A stretch of 35,565 nt of DNA from Thermoleophilaceae bacterium (GCA_013813135.1 JACCSF010000188.1:1-35565); one strand, 5' to 3'. Positions 7,957 through 17,259 are shown, numbered from the stretch's first letter. A program made the numbers and translations. The notes: generated from the sequence alone by a model not told the origin.

Positions 7957-8820
7957 TCAGACGGCGGCCGGTTCGCCGAGCTCCGCCGCAATACGCAGTC
8001 CGGCGGCCGGATCGCGGAAATTCTCGGTGCCCACGGCCACGCAGGTCGCCCCCGCAGACAGGAAGTCGGCCGCATGCCCGCCGGTCGCGATGCCGCCCAT
8101 GCCGATCACGGGGATCGCAACCACCGTCGTCACCGAGCGGACCTGCTCGAGGGCGATCGCCCGCACCGCCGGTCCCGACACGCCGCCGGTGGTGCCGCCC
8201 AGCCACGGTCGAGCGGTGCGCGGGGCGAGCGCCATGCCCTTGAGCGTGTTGATCAGCGACACGGCATCCGCCCCGGCCTGCTCGGCAGCGCGGGCGACCG
8301 CCGCCGGATCGTTCGCGTTTGGAGTGAGCTTCACGATCAGCGGGCGGTCGGTGAGCGGGCGCACGCGCTCGACGGCGCGCGCGGTCTCGGCCGGGTCGGC
8401 CCCCATGACGAGGCCCGTCTCCACGTTCGGGCAGGACACGTTCAACTCGATCAGCGCGACCTCGTCCCTCTCCCCCGTGCGCCGCACCAGCGTGGCCAGC
8501 TCGTCCAGGCTGAAGCCCATCACCGAGACGATCAGCGGAACCGGGAGCTCGGCCAGCTCGGGCAGGTCCAGGCCGAGAAACCCTTCGAGACCCTTGTTGG
8601 GGAGGCCGATCGAGTTGATCAGTCCCGCGGGGGTCTCCCACAGCCGTGGAGGCGGATTACCTTCGCGAGCGGCTAGCGTGATCGTCTTGGAAACGAAGGC
8701 GTGAAAGGGGAAGCGCTCGAGCACGGCGTCGCCGAAGGCGTGTCGCGCGGCGATGGCGTCGAAGGTGCCCGAGCCGTTGAGCACCGGGCCCGCGAGCGGG
8801 ATGCCGCAGAGCTCGGTCAA
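7957..8820 (-). CDS. pyrD: Dihydroorotate dehydrogenase, class 1B catalytic subunit
   Basis: 287 residues. The FMN barrel begins LTELCGIPLAGPVLNGSGTF. The catalytic segment is IELNVSCPNVETG with the base Cys at residue 130, which marks class 1 (class 2 enzymes use Ser). Phosphate-binding GMGGIATGGHAADFLSAGA lies near the C-terminus. It oxidises dihydroorotate to orotate, passing electrons through PyrK to NAD+. The start is TTG at 8820 overlapping the pyrK stop (TTGA), which fits the family N-terminus; upstream open frame lies inside pyrK. It is the last pyr gene here. The following 282 nt before the mihF start hold no gene, only GC-rich inverted repeats without a T-tract and the mihF promoter. 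Confidence 0.96.
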   Translation of the reverse strand: MTELCGIPLAGPVLNGSGTFDAIAARHAFGDAVLERFPFHAFVSKTITLAAREGNPPPRLWETPAGLINSIGLPNKGLEGFLGLDLPELAELPVPLIVSVMGFSLDELATLVRRTGERDEVALIELNVSCPNVETGLVMGADPAETARAVERVRPLTDRPLIVKLTPNANDPAAVARAAEQAGADAVSLINTLKGMALAPRTARPWLGGTTGGVSGPAVRAIALEQVRSVTTVVAIPVIGMGGIATGGHAADFLSAGATCVAVGTENFRDPAAGLRIAAELGEPAAV

Positions 8821-9638
8821 TGCCCCGCTCCACCGAGCAGCGCCGATTCGAGCCGCTCGCCATCCAGCACGGGGCCATCGACGCAGAGCCGGATGTAGCC
8901 CTCCTTCGTTGGCACCACGCAGCCGAAGCAGGCGCCGAAGCCGCACGCCATCCCCGACTCCAGCGCCAGCTGGGCCGGCACGGCGAACTCCGCGCAGAGC
9001 AGGCGCACGGCCTCGAGCATCACCGGCGGCCCACAGGCGAACACGGTGGCGACGGGGTCGGCGTCGAGCTGCTCGCGCAGCAGGTCGGTGACCAGCGCCT
9101 GGCGCCCGGCCGAGCCGTCGTCTGTCGCCACCTCGGGCCGGCCCACGAACAGCGAGGCCGCCTCCGCGTGCGCGGCCGAGCGGAAACCGAGCAGGAGCGT
9201 CGCCTCGGGCCCCAGCTCGTCCTGCCAGCACAGCAACGGCGCCGTGCCGATCCCGCCCCCGACGAGCACCGGCCTTGTGCCCTCGCGCGGCGGGCGCCAG
9301 CCCAGCCCGAGCGGCCCGACCAGCGCCAGCCCCTCCCCCGCGCGCAGCTCGGCGAGGCGGGCGGTGCCGGGGCCGACCACCTCGAACAGGAAGCTCAGCT
9401 CGCCCTCGCGCGCGCGCGCGTGGGAGAACGCCCTGGGCAGATAGGGCCGCTCGTCGGCCCCGCCGCCCCACCGCTCGTCGGTGCTGAGCATGTAGAACTG
9501 CCCCGGCTGCGGATCCTGGGGCCCGCCCGAGTCGAGCGCGCGAACCAGGTGGTAGGCCCCCAGGCGCTCCACCGCGGTCACGTGCGCCGTCCGCCGCCGG
9601 GGCGGCGCCAGCGTGCGCGGCTCGTCGGCCACCTTCAC
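8817..9638 (-). CDS. pyrK: Dihydroorotate dehydrogenase electron-transfer subunit
   Basis: 273 residues. A ferredoxin-reductase-like FAD domain occupies the first 100 residues (FAD-binding PYLPRAFSHA), followed by an NAD-binding domain (VLVGGGIGTAPLL, and FACGPPVML near 200). A C-terminal [2Fe-2S] site is formed by Cys232, Cys237, Cys240 and Cys252 in CGFGACFGC...LC. It couples PyrD to NAD+. The start is GTG at 9638, overlapping the carB stop (GTGA); the 3' end overlaps pyrD in the same way. A pyrK/pyrD pair is what a class 1B enzyme requires. Confidence 0.96.
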   Translation of the reverse strand: MKVADEPRTLAPPRRRTAHVTAVERLGAYHLVRALDSGGPQDPQPGQFYMLSTDERWGGGADERPYLPRAFSHARAREGELSFLFEVVGPGTARLAELRAGEGLALVGPLGLGWRPPREGTRPVLVGGGIGTAPLLCWQDELGPEATLLLGFRSAAHAEAASLFVGRPEVATDDGSAGRQALVTDLLREQLDADPVATVFACGPPVMLEAVRLLCAEFAVPAQLALESGMACGFGACFGCVVPTKEGYIRLCVDGPVLDGERLESALLGGAGH

Positions 9639-12600
9639 GCGGGCCTCTCGGCCCCATCGGGCGATGCTTCGCGCGCGAAGCGGCTGTTGGCCCCGGCATG
9701 CAGCTCCTGCAGCGACACCACCTCGGTGTCGCCGCTGCGGCTCGCGCGGATCGCCCGCTGCGCCGCGCTGGCGCCCGACAACGTGGTGATGCAGGGAATG
9801 CCGCGCGCCACGGCGGCGCGGCGGATCTCATAGCCGTCGGCGCGCGCGCCGGAGCCGGTCGGGGTGTTGATCACCAGGTCGACCTCGCCCGACTCGATCC
9901 GGTCGACCACGTTGGGCGAGCCCTCGGAGACCTTGCTGAGGCGCTCCACCGGCACGCCCATGCGCCGGATCGCCTGCGCCGTGCCGCCCGTGGCCAGCAC
10001 GCGGAAGCCCATGTCGTGGAAGGCGCCGGCGATCTGCGTGGCGGCCGGCTTGTCGCCGTCCGTGACGCTGATGAACACCGATCCGGATCGAGGGAGCTCA
10101 GCCCCCGCCGCCGCCTGCGCCTTGCCGAACGCGGTGGGGTAGTCGGCCGCCACGCCCATCACCTCCCCCGTCGACTTCATCTCCGGGCTGAGCAGCGAGT
10201 CGGCGCCGGGGAACCGCCCGAACGGAAGCACCGCCTCCTTGACGGACACGTGGCGCGGAGCTCGCGGGATATCCAGCGGCATCTCGGCCAACCGCTCGCC
10301 CAGCATCAGCCGGCAGGCGATCTTGGCGAGCGGGACCCCGATCGCCTTGGACACGAACGGCACTGTGCGCGAGGCGCGCGGGTTGGCCTCGATTACGTAC
10401 AGCTCCTCGTCGCCGTAGACGGCGAACTGGATGTTGATCAGGCCGATCACGCCGAGCCGCAGCGCGATCGCCTCCGTCGCGCGCTCGACCTGGCTCAGCA
10501 TCTCCGGGCCAAGCGACATCGCCGGGATCACGCAGGCCGAGTCGCCCGAGTGCACGCCCGCCTCCTCGACGTGCTGCATGATCGCCCCGATGCGGACCCG
10601 CTCGCCGTCGCAGAGAGCGTCGACGTCGATCTCGATGGCGTTCTCGAGAAAGCGGTCGAGGAAGATCGTGGTGCCCGCCCCGCCGTTCGTGCGCTCCAGG
10701 TAGTCGGCCAGCCCGTCGCTCGAGTAGCAGATCTCCATGGCGCGCCCGCCGAGCACGTAGCTCGGGCGCACCAGCAGCGGGTACCCCACCCCGCCGGCGA
10801 CCTCGAGCGCCGCGGCGGCGGACTCCGCGGTCGCGTACGGCGGTCCCTTCAGCCCCAGTTCGTCCAGCAGCCCGCCGAAGCTGGGCCGGTCCTCGGCCAG
10901 GTGGATCGACTCCACCGGCGTGCCCAGCAGCGGCACGCCGGCCTTCGCCAGGCCGGCCGCGAGCTTGAGCGGCGTCTGCCCGCCGAACTGAACGATCACG
11001 CCCTCGGGGTGCTCCACTTCGATCACCGCGAGCACGTCGGACAGGGTGAGCGGCTCGAAGTAGAGCCGGTCCGAGGTGTCGTAGTCGGTGGAGACCGTCT
11101 CCGGGTTGCAGTTGATCATCACCGCGTCACGGCCGGAGCCGCGCACGGTCATGGCGGCGTGCACGCAGCAGTAGTCGAACTCGATTCCCTGCCCGATCCG
11201 GTTCGGGCCCGAGCCGAGGATCACCACGCTCGGCCGGTCGCCGCGCCGGACCTCGTGGAGGGCGCGGCGCTCCCAGCCCGAGTAGAAGTACGGCGTCTCG
11301 GCCTCGAACTCGGCGGCGCAGGTGTCGACCGACTTGAACGAGCGCTCCAGCCCCGCCTCGGGGTCCTCGCCGCGGGCGAGCGCCGCGATCTCCGCCACGA
11401 ACCACGGGTCGATGGCGGTGCGGGCGCGCACCTCGGCCTCCGTGTGCCCGCGCCGGATGGCCTCGAAGACCAGCTCGTAGCGGTCGTGTGATGGCGTCTC
11501 GAGCCGCTCCAGCAGGTCGCCGTCCAAGCCCGCCTCAACGTCGAGCTCCCGCGAGCGCATCGCCTTCACGAACGCCTGCTTGAAGGTGCGCCCGATCGAC
11601 ATCGCCTCCCCCACCGACTGCATCGAGGTGTGGAGCGCGCCGCTGGCCCCAGGGAACTTCTCGAAGGCGAAGCGCGGCCACTTCACCACCACGTAGTCGA
11701 TCGCGGGCTCGAACGATGCGGGCGTCTTGCGGGTGATGTCGTTGTCGATCTCCTCGAGCGCGTAGCCCACGGCCAGCCGCGCGGCGATCTTGGCGATCGG
11801 GAAGCCGGTGGCCTTCGACGCGAGCGCGGACGAGCGCGACACGCGCGGGTTCATCTCGATCACCACGATCTCGTCGGTCTCCGGGTCGACCGCGAACTGG
11901 ATGTTCGACCCCCCGGTCTCCACCCCCACCGCTCGGATCACGGCGAGCGCCTGGTCGCGCAGCCGCTGGTACTGGACGTCGGTCAGTGTCTGCTGCGGCG
12001 CCACCGTGACGCTGTCGCCGGTGTGCACGCCCATCGGGTCGATGTTCTCGATCGAGCAGACGATCACGACGTTGTCGGCGCGGTCGCGCATCACCTCCAG
12101 CTCGAACTCGCCCCAGCCGATCACCGACTCCTCAACCAGCACCTGGCCGATCGGGCTGGCGGCCAGGCCCTCGGCGACCACCTGGCGGTACTCGATCTCC
12201 GTGCGCGCGGTGCCGCCGCCGGCGCCGCCCATGGTGAAGCCGGGCCGCACGATCGCGGGCAGGCCGATCTCGGGCAGGACCCGCTCGGCCTCTCGCATCG
12301 ACTTGACCGCCGCGCTGCGCGGCACGCGCAGGCCGGCGCGCTCCATGGTGGCGCGGAACAGCTCGCGGTCCTCGGCGCGGCGGATCGCCTCGTAGTCGGC
12401 GCCGATCAGCTCCACCCGATGCTTCGCCAGCGTGCCGTCCTCCGATAGCTGGCGGGCCAGGTCGAGGGCGGTCCCGCCGCCGAGCGTCGGCAGCATCGCG
12501 TCGGGCTTCTCGCGCTCGATCACCTTCGTCACCGACGCTGGGGTCAGCGGCTCGATGTAGGTGGCCGTGGCGAACTCGGGGTCGGTCATGATCGTCGCCG

Positions 12601-12751
12601 GGTTGGAGTTGACGAGCACGACCTCGTAGCCCTCCTCGAGCAGCACCTTGCACGCCTGCGCGCCCGAATAGTCGAACTCCGCCGCCTGGCCGATCACGAT
12701 CGGACCGGAGCCGATCACGAGGATCTTGTGGATGTCGTCCCGGCGGGGCAT
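9635..12751 (-). CDS. carB: Carbamoyl-phosphate synthase large subunit
   Basis: 1038 residues, a little under the usual 1060-1080. Two homologous ATP-grasp halves are visible. The first begins ILVIGSGPIVIGQAAEFDYS and contains GMNPRVSRSSALASKATG-type residues (EMNPRVSRSSALASKATG). The second begins VVILGSGPNRIGQGIEFDY and contains EANPRASRTVPFVSKAIG. The C-terminal MGS-like allosteric domain starts near residue 900 (SVFISVTDGDKPAATQIA). It makes carbamoyl phosphate from bicarbonate, ammonia delivered by CarA, and two ATP. The ATG at 12751 shares one base with the carA stop (TGATG). A longer open frame continues upstream, but only as the alternative frame of carA. Confidence 0.97.
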   Translation of the reverse strand: MPRRDDIHKILVIGSGPIVIGQAAEFDYSGAQACKVLLEEGYEVVLVNSNPATIMTDPEFATATYIEPLTPASVTKVIEREKPDAMLPTLGGGTALDLARQLSEDGTLAKHRVELIGADYEAIRRAEDRELFRATMERAGLRVPRSAAVKSMREAERVLPEIGLPAIVRPGFTMGGAGGGTARTEIEYRQVVAEGLAASPIGQVLVEESVIGWGEFELEVMRDRADNVVIVCSIENIDPMGVHTGDSVTVAPQQTLTDVQYQRLRDQALAVIRAVGVETGGSNIQFAVDPETDEIVVIEMNPRVSRSSALASKATGFPIAKIAARLAVGYALEEIDNDITRKTPASFEPAIDYVVVKWPRFAFEKFPGASGALHTSMQSVGEAMSIGRTFKQAFVKAMRSRELDVEAGLDGDLLERLETPSHDRYELVFEAIRRGHTEAEVRARTAIDPWFVAEIAALARGEDPEAGLERSFKSVDTCAAEFEAETPYFYSGWERRALHEVRRGDRPSVVILGSGPNRIGQGIEFDYCCVHAAMTVRGSGRDAVMINCNPETVSTDYDTSDRLYFEPLTLSDVLAVIEVEHPEGVIVQFGGQTPLKLAAGLAKAGVPLLGTPVESIHLAEDRPSFGGLLDELGLKGPPYATAESAAAALEVAGGVGYPLLVRPSYVLGGRAMEICYSSDGLADYLERTNGGAGTTIFLDRFLENAIEIDVDALCDGERVRIGAIMQHVEEAGVHSGDSACVIPAMSLGPEMLSQVERATEAIALRLGVIGLINIQFAVYGDEELYVIEANPRASRTVPFVSKAIGVPLAKIACRLMLGERLAEMPLDIPRAPRHVSVKEAVLPFGRFPGADSLLSPEMKSTGEVMGVAADYPTAFGKAQAAAGAELPRSGSVFISVTDGDKPAATQIAGAFHDMGFRVLATGGTAQAIRRMGVPVERLSKVSEGSPNVVDRIESGEVDLVINTPTGSGARADGYEIRRAAVARGIPCITTLSGASAAQRAIRASRSGDTEVVSLQELHAGANSRFAREASPDGAERPA

Positions 12752-13875
12752 CAGGCGGCCACCAGGCGTTCCAGGAACCGATCGAAGAGGTGTTGGGCGT
12801 CGTGCGGGCCCGGCCCGGCCTCGGGGTGGTACTGGACCGTCGAGGCGGGCACGTCGCGCAGGACCAGCCCCTCCACGGTTCGGTCGTAGAGGTTCAGCTG
12901 CTGCAGCTCGGCCGCGCCGAAGTCCGTCTCCCAGCGGACCGGTTCGTCGCTGTCGATCGTGCGCTGCCCGCTTGGGCCGAGCACGGCGAAGCCGTGATTC
13001 TGCGAGGTGATCTCGATGCGGCCGGTCTCGAGGTCCTTCACCGGGTGGTTGGCTCCCCGATGCCCGAACGGGAGCTTGAACGTCTCGAGGCCCACGGCTC
13101 GGCAGAGCAGCTGATGGCCGAGGCAGATACCCCAGACCGGGACCTGGCCAACGAGCTCGCGGACGGTGTCGACGACGTAGTCGAGCGCGGCCGGGTCGCC
13201 CGGCCCGTTCGCGAGGAAGACCGCGTCCGGATCGCGGGCCATCAGCTCCTCGGGGCCCACGGTGCAGGGATGCAGCTCCAGCCGCACGCCGCGCTCGCGC
13301 AGGTTGCGAACGATCGAGCTCTTGATCCCGGTGTCGATGCCGAGCACGAGCGGGCCGTCGCCGCCGCCGAACGTTTGCACCTCGCTCGGGGTCACATCGC
13401 GGGCGAGGTCGCGGCCGGTCATCGGCGGCTCCTCCATCAGCCGCTCGCGGGCCGCGGGCTCGGCCACCTCGGCGCCGAACACGCCGCCGCGCATCGCGCC
13501 CTTGTCGCGGATGTGGCGCACCAGTGCGCGGGTGTCGACGCCGGTCAGCGCCGGCACGCCGCAGTCGCGCAGCCAGCTGAGCCAGCCGGCCTCGGCATGC
13601 GCGGCGTCCTCGCGATCGACTCCCTCGCGCATGATCACGGCGCGCGTGTGGATGCGGTCGGACTCCATGTGCGCGCCGGCCACCCCGTAGTTGCCGATCA
13701 GCGGGTACGTGAAGACGATGATCTGGCCCGCGTAGCTGGGGTCGGTGACCGCCTCCTGGTAACCCGACATGGAGGTGTTGAAGACCACCTCGCCGAGCCC
13801 CGTCGCCTCCGCCCCCGCCCAGTCGCCGTCGAAGCGCGTGCCGTCCTCCAGCAGCAGGTAGGCCTGTCCGCTCAC
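12751..13875 (-). CDS. carA: Carbamoyl-phosphate synthase small (glutaminase) subunit
   Basis: 374 residues. The CarA N-terminal domain begins SGQAYLLLEDGTRFDGDW, with FNTSMSGYQEAVTDPSYAGQ following. The C-terminal class I glutamine amidotransferase has the nucleophile elbow VPVWGICLGHQLLCRAVG (Cys) and the His/Glu pair in VQYHPEAGPGPHD. It hydrolyses glutamine and channels ammonia to CarB. The start is GTG at 13875, overlapping the stop of the upstream isochorismatase-like gene (GTGA). The frame is open further upstream but within that gene. Confidence 0.97.
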   Translation of the reverse strand: MSGQAYLLLEDGTRFDGDWAGAEATGLGEVVFNTSMSGYQEAVTDPSYAGQIIVFTYPLIGNYGVAGAHMESDRIHTRAVIMREGVDREDAAHAEAGWLSWLRDCGVPALTGVDTRALVRHIRDKGAMRGGVFGAEVAEPAARERLMEEPPMTGRDLARDVTPSEVQTFGGGDGPLVLGIDTGIKSSIVRNLRERGVRLELHPCTVGPEELMARDPDAVFLANGPGDPAALDYVVDTVRELVGQVPVWGICLGHQLLCRAVGLETFKLPFGHRGANHPVKDLETGRIEITSQNHGFAVLGPSGQRTIDSDEPVRWETDFGAAELQQLNLYDRTVEGLVLRDVPASTVQYHPEAGPGPHDAQHLFDRFLERLVAA

Positions 13876-14414
13876 TTGACCAGCCCCTGCACCTGCTTGA
13901 ACTCCTCTGTCCCAGCCGCGCCCAAGAGCTCGAACAGGGCGGTCTCGACACTCGTGACCACGGCGCCGGACCCCTCCATCTTGTGCAGGCCCAGCTCGCG
14001 GTTCTGCTCCGTCCGCGAGCTCACCGCGTCGCGGGCGACGTGCACCTCCACGCCGCGGTCGAGCAGGTCGTGGGCGGTCTGCGAGACGCATACGTGCGAC
14101 TCGATCCCGCACATCAGCACCTGATCGCGCCCCTCCAAGTCGAAGCCGTCCGCCACGACCGCCGAGAAAGAGACCTTGTCGATCGGCTCGATCCCCTCCA
14201 GGTGCTCGGCCACCTCCGGCACGGTCGAGCCGAGCCCCTTCGGGTACTGCTGGGTCACCACCACCGGCAGGCCCAGGATGCGCGCGCCGCGCACCAGCGC
14301 GCCAACGCTCGCCGCCACCTGGTCGAAGTCGAGCACGGCCGGCCGGAACGCCTCCTGGACGTCCACCACCACCAGCGCGGCGCGGCCGCGGTCGAGCACC
14401 CGGGCCGGCGCCAC
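13872..14414 (-). CDS. Isochorismatase-like cysteine hydrolase (ISOC1/2-, YcaC-like) inside the pyr operon
   Basis: 180 residues. The superfamily triad is intact: Asp18 (LVVVDVQEAF), Lys80 (IDKVSFSA) and Cys109 (CGIESHVC). QYPKGLGSTVPEV and the C-terminal DLLDRGVEVHVARDAVSSR and EEFKQVQGLVK closely resemble the ISOC1/ISOC2 branch rather than true isochorismatases or nicotinamidases. Relatives in the superfamily cleave amide, carbamoyl or ether bonds (RutB, biuret and N-carbamoylsarcosine hydrolases). The start is GTG at 14414, sharing one base with the pyrC stop (TAGTG); the end overlaps carA (GTGA). It is therefore fully embedded in, and translationally coupled to, the pyrimidine genes. The substrate is unknown; a role in handling carbamoyl or ureido compounds is only an inference from position. 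Confidence 0.9.
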   Translation of the reverse strand: MAPARVLDRGRAALVVVDVQEAFRPAVLDFDQVAASVGALVRGARILGLPVVVTQQYPKGLGSTVPEVAEHLEGIEPIDKVSFSAVVADGFDLEGRDQVLMCGIESHVCVSQTAHDLLDRGVEVHVARDAVSSRTEQNRELGLHKMEGSGAVVTSVETALFELLGAAGTEEFKQVQGLVK

Positions 14415-15757
14415 TAGGCCACGGCCCCCAGCGCGAAGGTCCGCTCGCGGTAGGCGACCGCGCCGTCGGCGATCGTCATCCGCACCCGCCCGGTCATCCG
14501 GCGGCCGGCGAAGGCGCAGTTGGCCGAGCGGCTCTCGTAGCCGGACTCGCCCACCTCCCACTCGGCGTCGAGGTCGACCAGGCAGACGTTGCCGGGCGCG
14601 CCGCGCTCGATGCGCGGAACGGGGAGGCCGAACGGCTGGCCGCCCGCGGTCATGCGCTCCACGAGCAGCGCCAAGTCGAGCACTCCGGGCAGGACCAGCC
14701 CGGTGTGCAGCGCGGCGAAGGCGGTCTCCAGCCCGGTCACTCCCATCGGCGCGAGCTCGAACGGCTGCTCCTTCTCCTCGCGGGCGTGAGGGGCGTGGTC
14801 GGTCGCGACGCAGTCGACCGTTCCGGAGCGCAGCGCCTGGATCAGCGCCTGGCGATCCGGTTCGCCGCGCAGCGGCGGGTTCATCTTGAAGTTGGTATCG
14901 AGCGAGCTCACCGCCTCGTCGGTCAGCAGCAGGTGGTGCGGCGTGGCCTCGCAGGTCACCCGCGTGCCCGCCGCCCGTGCGCGCTCGATCACCTCGACCG
15001 TCTCGAGCGCGGACACGTGCTGCACGTGAATACGCCCCTGCTCGTAGGCGGCGATCGCGCAGTCGCGCGCCACCTGGGCCGATTCCGAGATCGACGGTAT
15101 GCCGGCCAGCCCAAGCAGGGCCGAGACTTCGCCCTCGTGCATCGCGCCCTGCCCGGACAGCGACGAGTCCTCCTCGTGGAGGGCCAGCAGCCGCCCGGCG
15201 AGGCGCTGGTACTGCAGCGCCTGACGCATCACGCCGCCCGAGCGCACAGGCAGGCCGTCGTCGGTGAAGGCCACCGCCCCGGCATCGGCGAGCTCCGCCA
15301 TCTCGGTGAGCTGCTCACCGAGCTGACCGACGGTGATCGCGCCCAGGAAGCCGGTCGGGATGCGTGCCTCCGCCCGGGCGCGCTCGCGCAGCGAGCGCAG
15401 TATCGGCGCCGAGTCCACGACCGGTGCGGTGTTGGGCTGGGCGAGGATCGCGCAGAAGCCGCCGGCCGCGGCGGCGCGGGTGCCGGAGTCGAGGTCCTCC
15501 TCATCCTCGCGTCCGGGCGTCCGCAGGTGCACGTGCGGGTCGACGAAAGCCGGGAAGGCGTGCAGGCCCTCGCCGTCGACCACCTCGGCCCCCTGGGGTG
15601 GGTCGAGCGCCTCACCGATGTCGGCCACGACGCCGTCGCGCACGAGCACGTCCGCGCGGCCGTCGATGGCGGTGCGCGGGTCGAGCACCCGGGCACCGCG
15701 GATCAGGACGGTGGCCGCCGGCACCGGCGCCCGGTCCAGCTCGGGCGGGCGCCTCAT
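14414..15757 (-). CDS. pyrC: Dihydroorotase
   Basis: 447 residues, the length of type I (class I) dihydroorotases. An amidohydrolase TIM barrel with the metal-binding HxH in FPAFVDPHVHLRTPG, the later metal-ligand histidines in HEEDSS and HVQHVSALETVE, and the catalytic Asp in CVATDHAPHAREEKEQPF. The substrate-binding NFKMNPPLR is typical. It cyclises N-carbamoyl-L-aspartate to dihydroorotate. ATG at 15757 overlaps the pyrB stop (ATGA). PyrB and PyrC of this type commonly associate physically; adjacency fits that. Confidence 0.96.
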   Translation of the reverse strand: MRRPPELDRAPVPAATVLIRGARVLDPRTAIDGRADVLVRDGVVADIGEALDPPQGAEVVDGEGLHAFPAFVDPHVHLRTPGREDEEDLDSGTRAAAAGGFCAILAQPNTAPVVDSAPILRSLRERARAEARIPTGFLGAITVGQLGEQLTEMAELADAGAVAFTDDGLPVRSGGVMRQALQYQRLAGRLLALHEEDSSLSGQGAMHEGEVSALLGLAGIPSISESAQVARDCAIAAYEQGRIHVQHVSALETVEVIERARAAGTRVTCEATPHHLLLTDEAVSSLDTNFKMNPPLRGEPDRQALIQALRSGTVDCVATDHAPHAREEKEQPFELAPMGVTGLETAFAALHTGLVLPGVLDLALLVERMTAGGQPFGLPVPRIERGAPGNVCLVDLDAEWEVGESGYESRSANCAFAGRRMTGRVRMTIADGAVAYRERTFALGAVA

Positions 15758-16704
15758 GCGGGCTGGGGCTCGGTCGCGGGCTGCGCGCGCACGCCGGACG
15801 GTGCCCCGTGGCCGGCGAGCAGCTCGTACAGGACCGCCATTCGCACGACCACTCCGGACTCGACCTGCTCGACGATCAGCGCCTGCGGCGAGTCGATCAC
15901 CTCGGCCGCCAGCTCGACGCCGCGGTTCACCGGGCCCGGGTGCATGAGCAACTGGTTGGGCCGCAGCCGCCGCCCGTCGATCTGGTACTGGGCGGCGTAC
16001 TCGCGCAGCGACGGGACGAACGAGCCGTCCATGCGCTCGTGCTGCATGCGCAAGGCGTAGACCACGTCGGCCTCGGGCAGTTCGTCCAGGGTCGTGCGCA
16101 CCCGACAGCCGAGCGACTCGATCCCGCGCGGGATCAGCGTGGGTGGGCCGCAGACGGTCACCTCGCAGCCCATGCGCGAGAAGGCGAGGATGCCCGACCG
16201 CGCCACGCGGCTGTGCATGACGTCGCCGACGATCCAGACACGCAGGCCCGCGAGCGAGCCGACGCGCCGCGCGAGGGTGTAGACGTCGAGCAGCGCCTGG
16301 GTCGGGTGCTCGTGCTTGCCGTCGCCGGCGTTGATCACCGAGGCGCGCGTCCAGCGCGCCACGAGCGCGGCGGCCCCGGCGTGCGGCGAGCGGATCACGA
16401 TCGCCGCCGGGTCGTAGGCGGAGAGCGTCTGAACGGTGTCCTTCAGCGACTCGCCCTTGTCGACGCTCGAGCCGCTCGACTTCACGCTGACGAGATCGGC
16501 GCTGAGGCGCTTGGCGGCCAGCTCGAAACTGGAGCTGGTGCGGGTGGAGGCCTCGTAGAAGAGGTTGATCACGGTTCGCCCGCGCAGGGTGGGGACCTTC
16601 TTGATCTCGCGCCCCGACACCTCGGCGAAGCTCTCGGCGCGGCCGAGGATGCGCTCGATGTCGTCGCGCGAGAGGTCGTCGATCGACAGCAGATGCCGCC
16701 TCAT
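15754..16704 (-). CDS. pyrB: Aspartate carbamoyltransferase catalytic chain
   Basis: 316 residues. The carbamoyl-phosphate-binding loop is FYEASTRTSSSFELAAKRL. The second loop (SGSSVDKGESLKDT) supplies the Ser/Lys that reach into the neighbouring active site of the trimer. The 230s-equivalent loop is YALRMQHERM and the terminal HPGPVNRGVEL is conserved. It condenses carbamoyl phosphate with aspartate. No pyrI regulatory chain is nearby, as usual outside enterobacteria. ATG at 16704 overlaps the pyrR stop (ATGA). Confidence 0.97.
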   Translation of the reverse strand: MRRHLLSIDDLSRDDIERILGRAESFAEVSGREIKKVPTLRGRTVINLFYEASTRTSSSFELAAKRLSADLVSVKSSGSSVDKGESLKDTVQTLSAYDPAAIVIRSPHAGAAALVARWTRASVINAGDGKHEHPTQALLDVYTLARRVGSLAGLRVWIVGDVMHSRVARSGILAFSRMGCEVTVCGPPTLIPRGIESLGCRVRTTLDELPEADVVYALRMQHERMDGSFVPSLREYAAQYQIDGRRLRPNQLLMHPGPVNRGVELAAEVIDSPQALIVEQVESGVVVRMAVLYELLAGHGAPSGVRAQPATEPQPA

Positions 16705-17252
16705 GCCAGGTCCTCCACTTGCTCGGCGATTGCCACTTCGTCCACCCCGTCGATCTCCTCCACTCGCACGTTGACTCGTTCCCCGCGCGCCGTGGGGAGG
16801 TTCTTGCCTACGTAGTCCGGGCGGATCGGCAGCTCGCGATGGCCGCGGTCTGCCAGCACCGCCAGCTGCACCCGCTCGGGGCGCCCGTAGTCGAACAGCG
16901 CGTCGATCCCGGCCCGCACTGTGCGGCCGGTGTAGAGCACGTCGTCCACGAGCACGATGGTGGTGTCCTCGACGCGGAAGGCAACGTGGGAGGCGTGCAC
17001 GACCGGCTGGGCGGTCGGATCCCGCCGTGCCAGGTCGTCGCGGTAGAAGCTGATGTCGATGTCCCCGAGCGGCACGGGCTCACCGACGAGCTCGGCGACC
17101 AGGTCGCGCAGCCGGGCGGCCAGGACGGCGCCGCGACGGTGGATACCAACGACCGCCACTCCCTCGCCGCCGGTCTTCTCGACGATCTCGTGTGCGATCC
17201 GCACCAGCGTGCGCCGCACGTCCTCGCGGTCGAGGACCGTCTTCTCAGTCAA
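16701..17252 (-). CDS. pyrR: PyrR, pyrimidine operon RNA-binding regulator / uracil phosphoribosyltransferase
   Basis: 183 residues from TTG at 17252. The PRPP-binding motif VLVDDVLYTGRTVRA is intact, and GIHRRGAVLA and the flexible-loop region SFYRDDLARR are typical of PyrR. It binds leader RNA in response to UMP/UTP and also has uracil phosphoribosyltransferase activity. A longer GTG start at 17276 is possible. However, TTG at 17252 has an excellent Shine-Dalgarno (AGGAAGGGG, 17260-17268, 7 nt away), and the GTG would lie inside the loop of the RNA element described next. First gene of the pyr operon, so it controls its own synthesis. Confidence 0.94.
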   Translation of the reverse strand: MTEKTVLDREDVRRTLVRIAHEIVEKTGGEGVAVVGIHRRGAVLAARLRDLVAELVGEPVPLGDIDISFYRDDLARRDPTAQPVVHASHVAFRVEDTTIVLVDDVLYTGRTVRAGIDALFDYGRPERVQLAVLADRGHRELPIRPDYVGKNLPTARGERVNVRVEEIDGVDEVAIAEQVEDLA

Positions 17253-17259
17253 GGCACTG

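Noticed and set aside
12752..13951. Upstream extension of the carB frame to 13951, suggesting a carA-carB fusion.
   Set aside because: The extension is the alternative frame of carA. CarB homology begins exactly at the ATG at 12751.
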